Assembly (NCBI GenBank): GCA_028817905.1
Contig: JAPPOR010000401.1
Span: 1 to 42,360 of the forward strand
Origin: Myxococcales bacterium
GTDB lineage: Bacteria > Myxococcota_A > Polyangia > Polyangiales > JAFGIB01
DNA: 42,360 nt
Direction: 5' to 3'
The position numbers and the translations under genes are program-made. Position 1 is the stretch's first letter; every line of letters starts with the position of its first letter. Below, piece by piece: positions 27,498 to 35,244 of this stretch. Below the pieces are notes generated by a model. That model was not told the origin of the DNA, made no database searches, and worked only from the letters and a program-made list of their open reading frames with translations.

Positions 27498-27944
27498 GTG
27501 ACCCTCGATATCCGGAGAATCCTACGCATCCTTCCCCAGCGACCACCTTACCTGATGCTGGATCGGGTGCTCGACCTGCAGCCCCGACGCTCGGCCCGGG
27601 GCATCAAGGCGGTCACCTACAACGAGCCCTTTTTCGACGGTACCCATAAGAGCTCGCCCGTGCTCCCGCCAACTCTGTGCCTGGAGGCGATGTTTCAGCT
27701 TGCGTGCGTGCTGGCGTACGCCTCGGACGCCATCGACACAACGTGTCAGGTTTTCGTGTTCGCAGGCGTCGAGGGCGCGAAGTTTCGACACCCGGTCGTT
27801 CCGGGTGACCTTCTATCGGTTTCCATCAACGTATCCCAGCAGCGGCAAAGCGTCTGGCAATGCGAAGGCTCTGTGGCGGTCGGTGAGACCGCATGCGCTG
27901 AGGCAAGGCTGCTCACGGCCATCCAGGATGCGCCCCACGCTTGA
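27498..27944 (+). CDS. FabZ-like hotdog protein with altered active site
   Basis: The 148-residue protein aligns by eye with FabZ, the 3-hydroxyacyl-ACP dehydratase: RILPQRPPYLMLDRV, then YNEPFFDG, then SPVLPPTLCLEAMFQL. The FabZ GHFP motif with the catalytic His is replaced by GTHK, so position 49 is Thr and a His sits one place later at 50. The partner acid Glu63 is kept. LPHR is LPQR, and the PG after the second strand is PP. It may therefore lack dehydratase activity or use a shifted His. It starts at GTG 27498 with GGAGAG upstream. In many proteobacteria fabZ follows ompH with lpxD and lpxA, but neither is here. Its 3' end overlaps the next gene by 17 bp. Confidence 0.75.
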   Translation: MTLDIRRILRILPQRPPYLMLDRVLDLQPRRSARGIKAVTYNEPFFDGTHKSSPVLPPTLCLEAMFQLACVLAYASDAIDTTCQVFVFAGVEGAKFRHPVVPGDLLSVSINVSQQRQSVWQCEGSVAVGETACAEARLLTAIQDAPHA

Positions 27945-29334
27945 CAGTCGTTCCCTCTGGGTGGCAGCGCTGATGCTGTTGATGGTGTCCCACGCCGCGC
28001 AGAAGACATGGGCGGACCCCCGGGGCGGCCCCGCTGAAGGGTCCGTGATGGACCTGGAGTCGCTGAGCCTGGAGGCGGAGCGTCGAAGCGCGAATCTGCA
28101 GGCGGCCCGCCACACGCGCATGGCTGCAGAGGCGCAGCTGGACGAGGCCCGCCTGTCTCCCTTCTTTCAGTTTCAGGCCGAAGGAGGCCTAGCCGTCATA
28201 CCGGATGCAACCGGCGTACCCGGATACACGCGCGACTCGCCGAATCAGCTGACGCGCGGCTTCGGTCCAGCGATTCAAGGTCGCGTCAAGGGAGCGATTC
28301 CTGTCTGGACCTTCGGGAAGTTGAGCGCCGCGCGCGAGGCGGCCGGACACGGCGTGAAGGGCGCCGAGCACAACCTGGAGCGGGTTCGACAACAGTTGTT
28401 GTTCGACGTTCGTCGGGCCTACTTCGGCCTCCAGCTGGCACTGGACGCGGAGCAAATGCTCTCGGAGGGTCTTCCCAAACTCGAGAAGGCTCAGACGAAG
28501 CTCAAGCAGCGCCTGGCGGACGGCGACGCGGAGGTGGAGCCCGCTGACGGATACCGCCTGGCCACGACGGTCGCCGAAGTCGCGGCGCGCTCTAGCGAGG
28601 TGCGGCGTCTGGAGCGAAGCACGCGGCTGGCCCTTTCCATCCTAGCGGGCAAATCTCGCGTGCGAGTGCCCGATTGCCCGAGCAAAGCGCGCGCCCACAC
28701 ACCGAAGTCGCTGTCCTGGTACCAGACCCACGCCCGCAACAACCGACCAGAACTCGGCATGCTTCGTGCTGGCATCGGAGCGCGCAAAGCCGACCTGGCC
28801 GCAAAGCGAGCGAAGTACTTTCCCGATCTCGCGATCGGCCTCGACCTGCAGTCACAGTACATACCGGGACGTACCGCTTGGGCACACTACGACCCGTACT
28901 TCGTGGGGGGTGCGCTGATCGCACGTTGGGAACTGGATTTTGTGGGGCACAGCAGCCGCGAGAGACGCGCAGAGCACCAGCTTTTGGAGGCTGAGGCCCA
29001 ACAGGAACTGGCGCGACAGGGCATCCTCCTCGACGTCGGCGAAAAGTACGAAAGACTGACCGACGCCGATCGCCGCCTGTCGGCCTGGAAGGATGGTCAC
29101 ATGAGTGCGCGCCGGTGGTTCGTGTCCGCAGCCCAGGGACACCAGGTCGGCACGACCACCACGCGCGAGCTCATTGACGGCGTAAGTGCGTACTTCAAAG
29201 CCCGCTTCGCGCACCTACAAGCAGTCCACGACCACAACGCAGCGCTGGCCGCATTGGAACTGGCCGTAGGTGCCCCCCTTTTGACACGCGACGAGTGGAA
29301 TCTTCGCTGCGACGACGGGTTTGGAGCGGAGTAA
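27928..29334 (+). CDS. TolC-family outer membrane efflux protein
   Basis: Outer membrane factors of this family form trimeric channels that export drugs, proteins or lipids with an inner-membrane pump. The 468-residue protein has a signal peptide (LWVAALMLLMVSHAAQKTWA) and two related halves with long amphipathic helices (LSLEAERRSANLQAARHTRMAAEAQLDEARL and LSWYQTHARNNRPELGMLRAGIGARKADL). Strand regions such as GRVKGAIPVWTFGKL carry the family's small-residue pattern. I start it at ATG 27928, inside the end of the FabZ-like gene; the track's 27700 start is a shadow extension. No pump or adaptor gene adjoins it. Instead an MlaC-type carrier follows, which may hint at a lipid role (inference). 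Confidence 0.83.
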   Translation: MRPTLDSRSLWVAALMLLMVSHAAQKTWADPRGGPAEGSVMDLESLSLEAERRSANLQAARHTRMAAEAQLDEARLSPFFQFQAEGGLAVIPDATGVPGYTRDSPNQLTRGFGPAIQGRVKGAIPVWTFGKLSAAREAAGHGVKGAEHNLERVRQQLLFDVRRAYFGLQLALDAEQMLSEGLPKLEKAQTKLKQRLADGDAEVEPADGYRLATTVAEVAARSSEVRRLERSTRLALSILAGKSRVRVPDCPSKARAHTPKSLSWYQTHARNNRPELGMLRAGIGARKADLAAKRAKYFPDLAIGLDLQSQYIPGRTAWAHYDPYFVGGALIARWELDFVGHSSRERRAEHQLLEAEAQQELARQGILLDVGEKYERLTDADRRLSAWKDGHMSARRWFVSAAQGHQVGTTTTRELIDGVSAYFKARFAHLQAVHDHNAALAALELAVGAPLLTRDEWNLRCDDGFGAE

Positions 29335-29484
29335 CCTCGCCATGTCCCGAACCGAATACCGTGGCGCCGAGCCCCGTCCCATCCGCTACCCACCCCAAGC
29401 ACATGCCCTGACGCAGGTGCTCGCGGGCACGGGGTTGCCGCAGCGGCGACATGACGCGACTCAGGCCACCTGGAGGCTCTTTCA

Positions 29485-30117
29485 ATGCGACCTGCAATCC
29501 CCTTCGCTGTCCTCGCACTCCTGATGGCGTGGAGTACCGTTTCGCTGCCAAGGACGGCTACAGCGGAGGGTACTCCCGACGCCACAGCGTTTCTCAAGCG
29601 GCGCCATGCGGAAGTTGTCCAAATTCTGAGAAAGAAGCCCAAATCCGCGGCCGACAAGGCAGCTCGGGAAACCGCGCTGACGCAAAAGCTCTCCGCGTTG
29701 CTGGACTACGGGGAGCTCTCGCGCCGAGCGCTCAAAGACCACTGGGAGACACTCAGCAACGCGCAACGAAGTGAGTTCACGAAGCTGCTTTCCCAGCTAG
29801 TCGAGCGCAACTACCAGCAGAACCTGGCGTCCACGATCGACTACAAGGTAGCGTACTCCGCGACGGAAACGCGCGGTGAGGAACTGCTCGTGCAGACCCG
29901 GGTGCGCTCCGCAAAGAACCGTCGCGCCCCCGAGCTCACGATCGACTACACCCTGCTCGGAGACGCCAGTGGACTGCGCGTCTGCGACGTCGTTACCGAC
30001 GGCGTGAGCCTGGTAGCGAACTACAGGTCCCAGTTCAACCGCATCATCCGCAAGCAAGGCTTCTCGGGCCTCATCGAGCGAATGAAGAAGAAACTGGCTG
30101 AGCAAGTCGGCGACTAG
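29485..30117 (+). CDS. MlaC/Ttg2D family periplasmic phospholipid-binding protein
   Basis: MlaC carries phospholipids between the outer membrane and the MlaFEDB complex. The 210-residue protein has a signal peptide (IPFAVLALLMAWSTVSLPRTATA), then the family pattern LLDYGELSRRALKDHWETLSNAQRSEFTKLLSQLVERNY. Near the C-terminus VCDVVTDGVSLVANYRSQFNRIIRKQGFSGLIERMKKKL matches the typical MlaC ending. GGAGG precedes the ATG by a good distance. No mlaD, E or F gene is in view, so its partners lie elsewhere. It is convergent with the Crp/Fnr gene and their stop regions overlap by 4 bp. Confidence 0.9.
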   Translation: MRPAIPFAVLALLMAWSTVSLPRTATAEGTPDATAFLKRRHAEVVQILRKKPKSAADKAARETALTQKLSALLDYGELSRRALKDHWETLSNAQRSEFTKLLSQLVERNYQQNLASTIDYKVAYSATETRGEELLVQTRVRSAKNRRAPELTIDYTLLGDASGLRVCDVVTDGVSLVANYRSQFNRIIRKQGFSGLIERMKKKLAEQVGD

Positions 30118-30854
30118 AGTAGCCGCCGAAGAGCTTCGATATCCACGATCACCACGCGGCGATGGTCGAAGAGCAGCAGTTCGCGACGCTTGAGCTCACC
30201 GAGGGTGAGGGTCACGGTCTCACGTGTGGAACCGACGTAGTCGGCGATCTCCTGGTGGGTGTACTTAACACCGATCAATAGCCCCCTTGACTCAGGGATG
30301 CCATGGCGTTCGCCTGCATCGAGCAGGAACTCCGCCACACGCGATTCCACCGTACGCGACAACAGGCTCTCTATGCGCCTTTCCGCCTGCAGGCGTCGCT
30401 CCAACATGAGGCGCAGCATTTCGGTGGAAAACGCCGGCTGCGAGAAGAGCTCCTGCACGCGACCAATGGGAATTCGGACGGCCTCACCGTGGTCCGTAGC
30501 GGTGGCAGCATCGCGGTAGTGATCGCCGCCGAGCAGCGCCGTCTCCCCGATGATATCGCCCGCCCCAAGGTAAGCCACTGTGAGCGCGCGTTCATCGCCC
30601 GCGTGGCGAACCACCCGCACGCGCCCCGAAACGATCACGAAGAGCGCCGTGGGGCGCTCCTGCTGGCCATACACCTGTCGTCGTCGTGCAAAGCGAGTCA
30701 GCGTGCATCCACTTGTGAGCTCGCGGAGCACTGGCTCGTCAAGACCTGAGAAGAGCGGGCAACGCTTGAGCGTTTCCCTAACCTTGCGTTCCGGATCCGC
30801 GGAACCTCGCTCCCCAGCGCGTCCGGCGTATCCCACCCCGATTGTGCGGTCCAT
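30114..30854 (-). CDS. Crp/Fnr family transcription regulator
   Basis: This 246-residue protein has an N-terminal cyclic-nucleotide-binding-type beta barrel (CPLFSGLDEPVLRELTSGC, then VIVSGRVRVVRHAGDERALTVAYLGAGDIIGETALLGG). A long dimer helix (FSTEMLRLMLERRLQAERRIESLLSRTVESRVAEFLL) and a winged helix with YTHQEIADYVGSTRETVTLTLGELKRREL follow. The Fnr four-cysteine Fe-S set is absent, so oxygen sensing by a cluster is unlikely; the ligand is unknown. A strong AAGGGGGG precedes the ATG. It is convergent with mlaC. A CACGA-N5-TCGTG inverted repeat about 95 bp upstream could be its own operator, but this is only a suggestion. Confidence 0.9.
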   Translation of the reverse strand: MDRTIGVGYAGRAGERGSADPERKVRETLKRCPLFSGLDEPVLRELTSGCTLTRFARRRQVYGQQERPTALFVIVSGRVRVVRHAGDERALTVAYLGAGDIIGETALLGGDHYRDAATATDHGEAVRIPIGRVQELFSQPAFSTEMLRLMLERRLQAERRIESLLSRTVESRVAEFLLDAGERHGIPESRGLLIGVKYTHQEIADYVGSTRETVTLTLGELKRRELLLFDHRRVVIVDIEALRRLL

Positions 30855-31347
30855 GTGTTTCCCCCCTTTTGGTAACTAGACCTCAGTCCCCCTCGGAAAT
30901 TGGCTGTATTTCAGATGACACCAATGAATACACCATATGACGGCCTCACGACAACATCGTGCAACCACGGACCTCGGTTTGTTATCCAGGGTACATTTAA
31001 CGTCCCCCTGCCTCAACTGCTGACAGGCGGCTTCCAGTCATGCGCAAACAACTCGGATATGGCAAGTAATTTCAGAAACGCCAGGCCTCATCGCCCCCGT
31101 ACAAGTGCTGCCCAGGACGCGCGGGGCAGACCGCCAGCGATCGTCTAGCCTGTCCACGACCAAACTCGGAATATGCGCAAAACCACGCATTTGAGCGTCC
31201 CCTGGTATAGATGCGGCGCGACGCGGGGCTGCAGGCCAGACACCGGAACATCCTGCCATGACCAAGTAGACTTTCGTTGACGCTCACGCGCACCAGAAGT
31301 AGCTTGCGGGCCGACTCCAGGCTGGGAGACGGTACAAGCGGTGCCAC
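30855..31347. other. Intergenic region between the Crp/Fnr gene and DUF507 gene
   Basis: This ~490-bp divergent region has no gene I can support; ORF 30900-31148 shows no family features. The part from about 30885 to 31010 is clearly richer in A and T than its surroundings and probably holds the regulator's promoter. It contains the inverted repeat CACGA-CAACA-TCGTG at 30947-30961. No convincing promoter was found for the DUF507 operon. Confidence 0.6.
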
Positions 31348-31860
31348 ATGCGGCTCTATCGCGGAAAAATTGAAATCATCGCCGATGAAATCATCTCGAC
31401 GCTGACCCAGGCGGGTGACATCGAGGTGGCGGATGCGGCCGAAGCGAAACTCGACATCGAGGCGGTGCTCAAAGAATACCTGCGACTCGATCGCGAGGTT
31501 CTCGACGAAGCGAAGAACCGCATGGAAGTGCGCGGTCTCGGCTACGGCAATCTCGGGCGGGTGAAGTCCCAGGTTGCCAAGGAGCGGGGCGCTCCACAGC
31601 ACGACGACGTGCTCCCGTACCTACTCGAACAGATCCTGAATATTCTGTTCCACAGTCACAATATCGACGAAATCTACGCAGAGGATGTCGTGCTCCGAAA
31701 GAAGCTCACGCCACTGCTGCGAAAGCACATGGAAGTCGATAGCGAGCTGGACCGGGAGGTTCGCTCCAAGATCAAGAATCTGCAGGAAGGCACGAGCGAC
31801 TTCGAGGTCGAGTACGGCCGCGTGATGGGTCAGCTCAAGGACAAGTACAACCTCAGCTGA
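31348..31860 (+). CDS. DUF507 family protein, two domains in tandem
   Basis: DUF507 proteins have no known function. This 170-residue protein seems to hold two copies of the domain. The first opens MRLYRGKIEIIADEIISTLTQAGDIEV; the second runs from VLPYLLEQILNILFHSHNIDEIYAEDVVLRKKLTPLLRKHM. Each has the helix-rich Leu/Ile pattern and a following Glu/Asp/Lys-rich helix. In other deltaproteobacteria the domain also occurs as single short genes in pairs. There is no signal peptide or membrane helix, so it is probably cytoplasmic. It leads the operon with yicC (9 bp later) and gmk, which points to a role near RNA or nucleotide metabolism by association only. Confidence 0.8.
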   Translation: MRLYRGKIEIIADEIISTLTQAGDIEVADAAEAKLDIEAVLKEYLRLDREVLDEAKNRMEVRGLGYGNLGRVKSQVAKERGAPQHDDVLPYLLEQILNILFHSHNIDEIYAEDVVLRKKLTPLLRKHMEVDSELDREVRSKIKNLQEGTSDFEVEYGRVMGQLKDKYNLS

Positions 31861-31869
31861 GATGCCCGC

Positions 31870-32742
31870 ATGCTAAGCATGACCGGCTATGGCCGAGCCC
31901 AAGCGGACCTGATGGGGGGCCATATCGTCGTTGAGGTGCGTTCGGTCAATCATCGCTACCTGGACGTGCGTGTAAGGTTTCCGGCGGAACTCAGCACCCA
32001 TGTGGCACGCGTCGAAGCACTCGTTAGAGCGTCCCTCGTGCGTGGACGCGTCGACGTGTCCGCCCGCATGGTTGGATCGGTGGGCGGCACGGTCACTCTG
32101 GATCGCACCCGAGCGAGGGCTGCATACAACGAATTGCTGACGCTACGCGACGAGCTGGCGCCGGGGCAGGAGGTGCCGCTCTCCATTCTGGGAACCTTCC
32201 CGGACCTGTTCTGCCGCGACGACGCGCCGGACCAGGAACAGGTTGAGGCAGCCGTCGAGGCTGCGACCAAGCACGCGATGGCAGGTCTCGTCGCGATGCG
32301 GCAAGGCGAAGGGGAGGCGCTCGCCCGTGATCTTGGAAACCGCCTGGACTCGGTACGTCGTATCATTCGGGCGATCGAGCCACACACCGGGGCTATGGTG
32401 GCCGACTATCGGACCCGACTGCACAAGCGGATCGCAGCGCTGCTTGAGGGTGCGGGGGCTGAACTGGATGCCGCGCGCTTGGAGCACGAGGTCGCCGCAT
32501 TCGCAGATCGAGCAGACATCAATGAGGAGCTGGCGCGTCTGGCCAGCCACTGCGACCAGTTCGAGAGATTGACCACCGAAGGAGGGCCCCAGGGTCGTCG
32601 GATGGATTTTCTCTTGCAGGAAATGGGGCGCGAGGCGAACACGATCGGCTCGAAGATCGCGGACGTTGAGATCACCCGTCATATCGTCGAGTTGAAGGCC
32701 GAACTCGAACGGATGAGGGAACAGGTGCAGAACGTGCTGTGA
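31870..32742 (+). CDS. yicC: YicC family endoribonuclease
   Basis: YicC proteins are stress-linked endoribonucleases. This 290-residue member has the N-terminal signature MLSMTGYGRAQ, the segment VEVRSVNHRYLDVRVRFP, and the C-terminal DUF1732 part with DINEELARLASHCDQF, then GRRMDFLLQEMGREANTIGSK and ITRHIVELKAELERMREQVQNVL. All are close to the family consensus. It starts nine bases after DUF507 and ends 13 bp before gmk; yicC-gmk pairing is widespread. Confidence 0.94.
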   Translation: MLSMTGYGRAQADLMGGHIVVEVRSVNHRYLDVRVRFPAELSTHVARVEALVRASLVRGRVDVSARMVGSVGGTVTLDRTRARAAYNELLTLRDELAPGQEVPLSILGTFPDLFCRDDAPDQEQVEAAVEAATKHAMAGLVAMRQGEGEALARDLGNRLDSVRRIIRAIEPHTGAMVADYRTRLHKRIAALLEGAGAELDAARLEHEVAAFADRADINEELARLASHCDQFERLTTEGGPQGRRMDFLLQEMGREANTIGSKIADVEITRHIVELKAELERMREQVQNVL

Positions 32743-32755
32743 TAGAATCCGGCAC

Positions 32756-33385
32756 ATGGATGACGACCTGCTCCTGTTGATCATCTCGTCACCTTCGGGC
32801 GCCGGCAAGACCACCCTCACGCGCGACCTCTTGGCGCGGTTCCCGGACCTCATGTTCTCCGTGTCCCACACGACGCGACCCGCCCGCGCGCAAGAGGTCG
32901 ACGGCAAGGACTACCACTTCGTCGACCGCACTCGGTTCGAACAGCTTGTCGCGCAGGCGCGCTTTGCCGAATGGGCCGAAGTGCATGGCAACTTGTATGG
33001 GACGACCGTGGACGAGATTCAGCGCTGCCGCGACCAGCGCAGGACGGGTGTGGTATTCGACATCGACTATCAGGGCGCCCGCCAGATCAAGGCCAGCCGA
33101 CCGGATGCCGTAAGCGTGTTCGTCCTGCCCCCATCGATGGACGAGCTCAAGCGTCGGCTTCGGGCCCGAGCGTCGGACGATGAAGCAACCATTGAGAGAC
33201 GCTACAACAACGCCAAGCGCGAGATCGAACACTATGGCCTGTGCGACTACGTCGTCGTGAACGATCAGCTCGAAGCGGCCAAAGAGCGACTAAGGGCAAT
33301 TGTGTACGCTGAACGGTCGAGACGCTGGCGCATGGCGCACGTCGCGGAATCGCTGCTTCGACGAAGTCAAGATGCACAACCATGA
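32756..33385 (+). CDS. gmk: Guanylate kinase
   Basis: Gmk phosphorylates GMP to GDP. The 209-residue protein has the P-loop SSPSGAGKTT (residues 11-20). It also has the GMP-binding segment VSHTTRPARAQEVDGKDYHFV, where Ser, Arg and Tyr contact GMP, then FAEWAEVHGNLYGT and VVFDIDYQGARQIK. The lid and C-terminal part (VFVLPPSMDELKRRLRARA, YNNAKREIEHYGLCDYVVVND) are intact. Its TGA overlaps the ATG of the next gene as ATGA, an unusual coupling of a housekeeping kinase to a secreted protein. Confidence 0.96.
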   Translation: MDDDLLLLIISSPSGAGKTTLTRDLLARFPDLMFSVSHTTRPARAQEVDGKDYHFVDRTRFEQLVAQARFAEWAEVHGNLYGTTVDEIQRCRDQRRTGVVFDIDYQGARQIKASRPDAVSVFVLPPSMDELKRRLRARASDDEATIERRYNNAKREIEHYGLCDYVVVNDQLEAAKERLRAIVYAERSRRWRMAHVAESLLRRSQDAQP

Positions 33386-35244
33386 CCGCGGGACGCTTGC
33401 TCGCGTGGGTCTTCACCACGGCGCTCACCTGGGCGGTCTTGGCAAACCGTTCGCCTCCTGGGGCCGCCGCAGAGCCGACCGTGCGGGATCGTCTTTGGCT
33501 CGCGGTCGATGACGACGACGACGACGGCGATGGTCGCCCGGACCGGCAGCAGGCGGAAGCCGTCCCAGTGGACGATCTGGTAGAGGTGCCTGCAGCCCTG
33601 GTCGCGCATGCGATCGGTGTCGGGGTGGTGGGTGACAACGCCCGCCTGGTCCAAGATGGCGTGCCCACCGCGCGCGAGTGGCAAGCGAACACGCCCGGTG
33701 GCCCCTTACGACTGCAGGGGCTTGAGCTCGGAACCGCCAAACTGCGCGTGCGCAACGCCGACGGGCATCACGATATCCCCGTCCAGGTGGTTCGCCTGGG
33801 ATTGCTCGATGCACGCAACCAGCCCATCGACCCGACCCGCTCTGCCCTCCAGATCTCGCGCCGCGTCACCAACGATCGTTCGCTCCCGGATGGCGCTGGG
33901 CATGACTTGGAGAGCCCCGACAAACGCAACTTCCGCGTTGAGCTGGTAGCACCCAAGCGCGCCGGACGAGATCAGACGGTGCATGTCGTCGCAACACGCA
34001 GCGACGGAGTCAAGCGCGCCAAGCTGGTGGCCCGTATGCGACGAGCTACGCCCCGGGCCGCCTTCCGCTCGCGCTTCCTGCGACTGGTAGCGGACCGAAT
34101 CGATCGTGATGCTCCGGGGGTCAAGAGCCAGGTGCTTCACGCGGGACTACACGACCGCATTCGGATCGCGTGGCAGAGTCCCTCGGGATGGCTCAGCCAA
34201 GACATCAGCATGGGCACGCCTGCATCTGCCAAGACGAGGCGCCCACACAAGCGGCGGAGCGACTGGCAGGCCATCCTGGAGGGACGCCTGCACGTGCTCA
34301 TTCTGCGAACCTACGCGGGCGGCCCGCCCGTCATCGGCCGCGATGACATGTCCGCGGTCCTGATCGCGCGCGAGCAGATCCGCACAGCCAATGAGGTCTG
34401 GGCACAGTGCGGCATCACCTTCGGCCCAGCGGCTGAAACGATGATCACCGTGGTTGCACCGCCTCCGCCCTCGCTGATCTCCGTCGGTGACGGTGATGGA
34501 CTGCCAGCGCGAGGCGATGGCACTATCCAGCTGCAGATCAACGGCGTTGTCGTGGGGCCTCTTTCCACCATCGCGGGAGCACGCCCGTTGGACACGGCGC
34601 TCACCCTGGCAGAAGCGATTCGCAAGGCCGGCTTCTCGGTCCGCGTGACACGCAATCCAAGCGCGCAGTTCGGCGTCCACCCGAGTGCCGACCTATTGGT
34701 TCGTAGCCGATCAGGCGATCTTGCAACGGTCGCGCACGCCCTTGGGCAACCGCTTTCCACCGACGGGCGGCAACGCGTGCGTCTAGGCGTTGTAGACCTT
34801 GGGGACGGCTTGCAGGAGTTCAACAACATGAACGCACGCGCAGGCTCTCTGGAGGAAAGGGCGCTTGTGAAATCCCTTGCGGACGACGATCCGACGACCA
34901 TCGACCTGTTCATCATCAACCACTTCTCCCAGGGGACCCGGCAGGGCGAGGCCTTTATCGAGGCGAGCGGCGGCTCCGTTGTCAACACGGTCATCCTCGA
35001 TCGCAACGGGCTACGACAACGCGATACCGCATGGACGCTCGCACACGAGGTCGGGCACGTACTGCTGGACGAGCCACTGCATCCCGACAACCTGGGCCCC
35101 GATCGACCGTGGCTGCTGATGGACTCGGACAGCAATCGAGGCACCGTCTACGGCCCCAAACGGATCACGTCCGATGAGTGTACGAAGGCCCGGTACGAGA
35201 GCGGACCGGAAGCGTCCCCGTCCCTGCTAACAATGGCACCGTGA
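33382..35244 (+). CDS. Secreted putative metalloprotease with HEVGH motif
   Basis: This 620-residue protein has a signal peptide (LLAWVFTTALTWAVLANRSPPGAAA) and then DDDDDDGDGRPDRQ, an Asp-rich segment like calcium-binding thrombospondin-type repeats. The next ~450 residues match no family I can name. Near the C-terminus HEVGHVLLDEPLHPDN (from residue 555) has the zinc-protease HExxH core. A third His lies at position 13 of the motif, not at 11 as in classical metzincins. WLLMD 20 residues later could act as a Met-turn. A zinc-dependent peptidase is the best guess; the substrate is unknown. It overlaps gmk by ATGA at its start and the next gene by GTGA at its end, so it sits tightly inside the DUF507-yicC-gmk transcript. 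Confidence 0.65.
   Translation: MTAGRLLAWVFTTALTWAVLANRSPPGAAAEPTVRDRLWLAVDDDDDDGDGRPDRQQAEAVPVDDLVEVPAALVAHAIGVGVVGDNARLVQDGVPTAREWQANTPGGPLRLQGLELGTAKLRVRNADGHHDIPVQVVRLGLLDARNQPIDPTRSALQISRRVTNDRSLPDGAGHDLESPDKRNFRVELVAPKRAGRDQTVHVVATRSDGVKRAKLVARMRRATPRAAFRSRFLRLVADRIDRDAPGVKSQVLHAGLHDRIRIAWQSPSGWLSQDISMGTPASAKTRRPHKRRSDWQAILEGRLHVLILRTYAGGPPVIGRDDMSAVLIAREQIRTANEVWAQCGITFGPAAETMITVVAPPPPSLISVGDGDGLPARGDGTIQLQINGVVVGPLSTIAGARPLDTALTLAEAIRKAGFSVRVTRNPSAQFGVHPSADLLVRSRSGDLATVAHALGQPLSTDGRQRVRLGVVDLGDGLQEFNNMNARAGSLEERALVKSLADDDPTTIDLFIINHFSQGTRQGEAFIEASGGSVVNTVILDRNGLRQRDTAWTLAHEVGHVLLDEPLHPDNLGPDRPWLLMDSDSNRGTVYGPKRITSDECTKARYESGPEASPSLLTMAP

Noticed and set aside
30900-31148. ORF of 82 residues in the AT-rich intergenic region
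   Set aside because: It has no Shine-Dalgarno sequence, no family features and unusual codon use; it probably covers the Crp/Fnr promoter.
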